Assembly (NCBI GenBank): GCA_002684315.1
Contig: NYVB01000177.1
Coordinates: forward strand, 1-6,022
Reading direction: 5' to 3'
Source: Planctomycetaceae bacterium
Lineage (GTDB): Bacteria > Planctomycetota > Phycisphaerae > Phycisphaerales > SM1A02
DNA: 6,022 bases
The translations under genes and the position numbers were made by a program. The notes under the pieces are model-generated. The model was given only the letters and a program-made list of their open reading frames with translations, ran no database searches and had not been told where the DNA came from. Shown here piece by piece: positions 6,017-6,022 of this stretch; the first letter of the stretch is position 1; every line of letters starts with the position of its first letter.

Positions 6017-6022
6017 TTTTCT

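Noticed and set aside
1..6022. CRISPR array, insertion sequence, integron, prophage or toxin-antitoxin genes
   Set aside because: I saw no spaced direct repeats, transposase or integrase motifs, or target-site duplications. Apart from the TPR protein and the intergenic stretches, the window is explained by core genes.

Overview
This is an ordinary, GC-rich bacterial chromosome segment of housekeeping genes. It has no mobile element, CRISPR array, toxin or phage signature. Codons mostly end in G or C, and all five protein genes share that composition, so nothing looks recently acquired. The kdsB gene implies a Gram-negative envelope with a Kdo-type sugar. Its position directly upstream of pyrG recalls the kdsB-pyrG order known from Chlamydiae. 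Together with the divergent CTP synthase and the tetratricopeptide protein, this makes me lean towards the PVC group, perhaps Planctomycetota of the Phycisphaerae type. That placement is inference from memory of gene order and motif style, not a measured result.

Layout. On the minus strand, reading leftwards from 1439, lie def (peptide deformylase) and then fmt (methionyl-tRNA formyltransferase), which runs off the left edge just short of its C-terminus. They add and remove the formyl group on initiator methionine and are probably one transcript. A divergent intergenic region of about 230 bases (1440-1672) separates them from a plus-strand run. It holds an inverted repeat, a hairpin, a possible def promoter placed so that the mRNA would start at the def ATG, and a five-codon ORF with a good ribosome binding site.

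The plus-strand run starts with a 494-residue cytoplasmic TPR protein of unknown role (GTG start at 1673). Next is kdsB (CMP-Kdo synthetase), whose TTG start overlaps the TPR stop codon, and then pyrG (CTP synthase). PyrG makes CTP and KdsB consumes it, so the pair is metabolically coherent. The window ends with a tRNA gene with anticodon CAT, preceded by a good sigma70-type promoter and an imperfect palindrome.

The most notable signal is the CTP synthase. It is clearly a CTP synthase and keeps its main catalytic residues. However, its normally near-invariant synthetase motifs are altered at several places, and it carries extra N- and C-terminal segments. The other observations (a possible leaderless def mRNA, the structured intergenic region, a mismatch in the tRNA anticodon stem, the TPR-kdsB overlap) are smaller. 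I found no convincing undescribed multi-gene system here.
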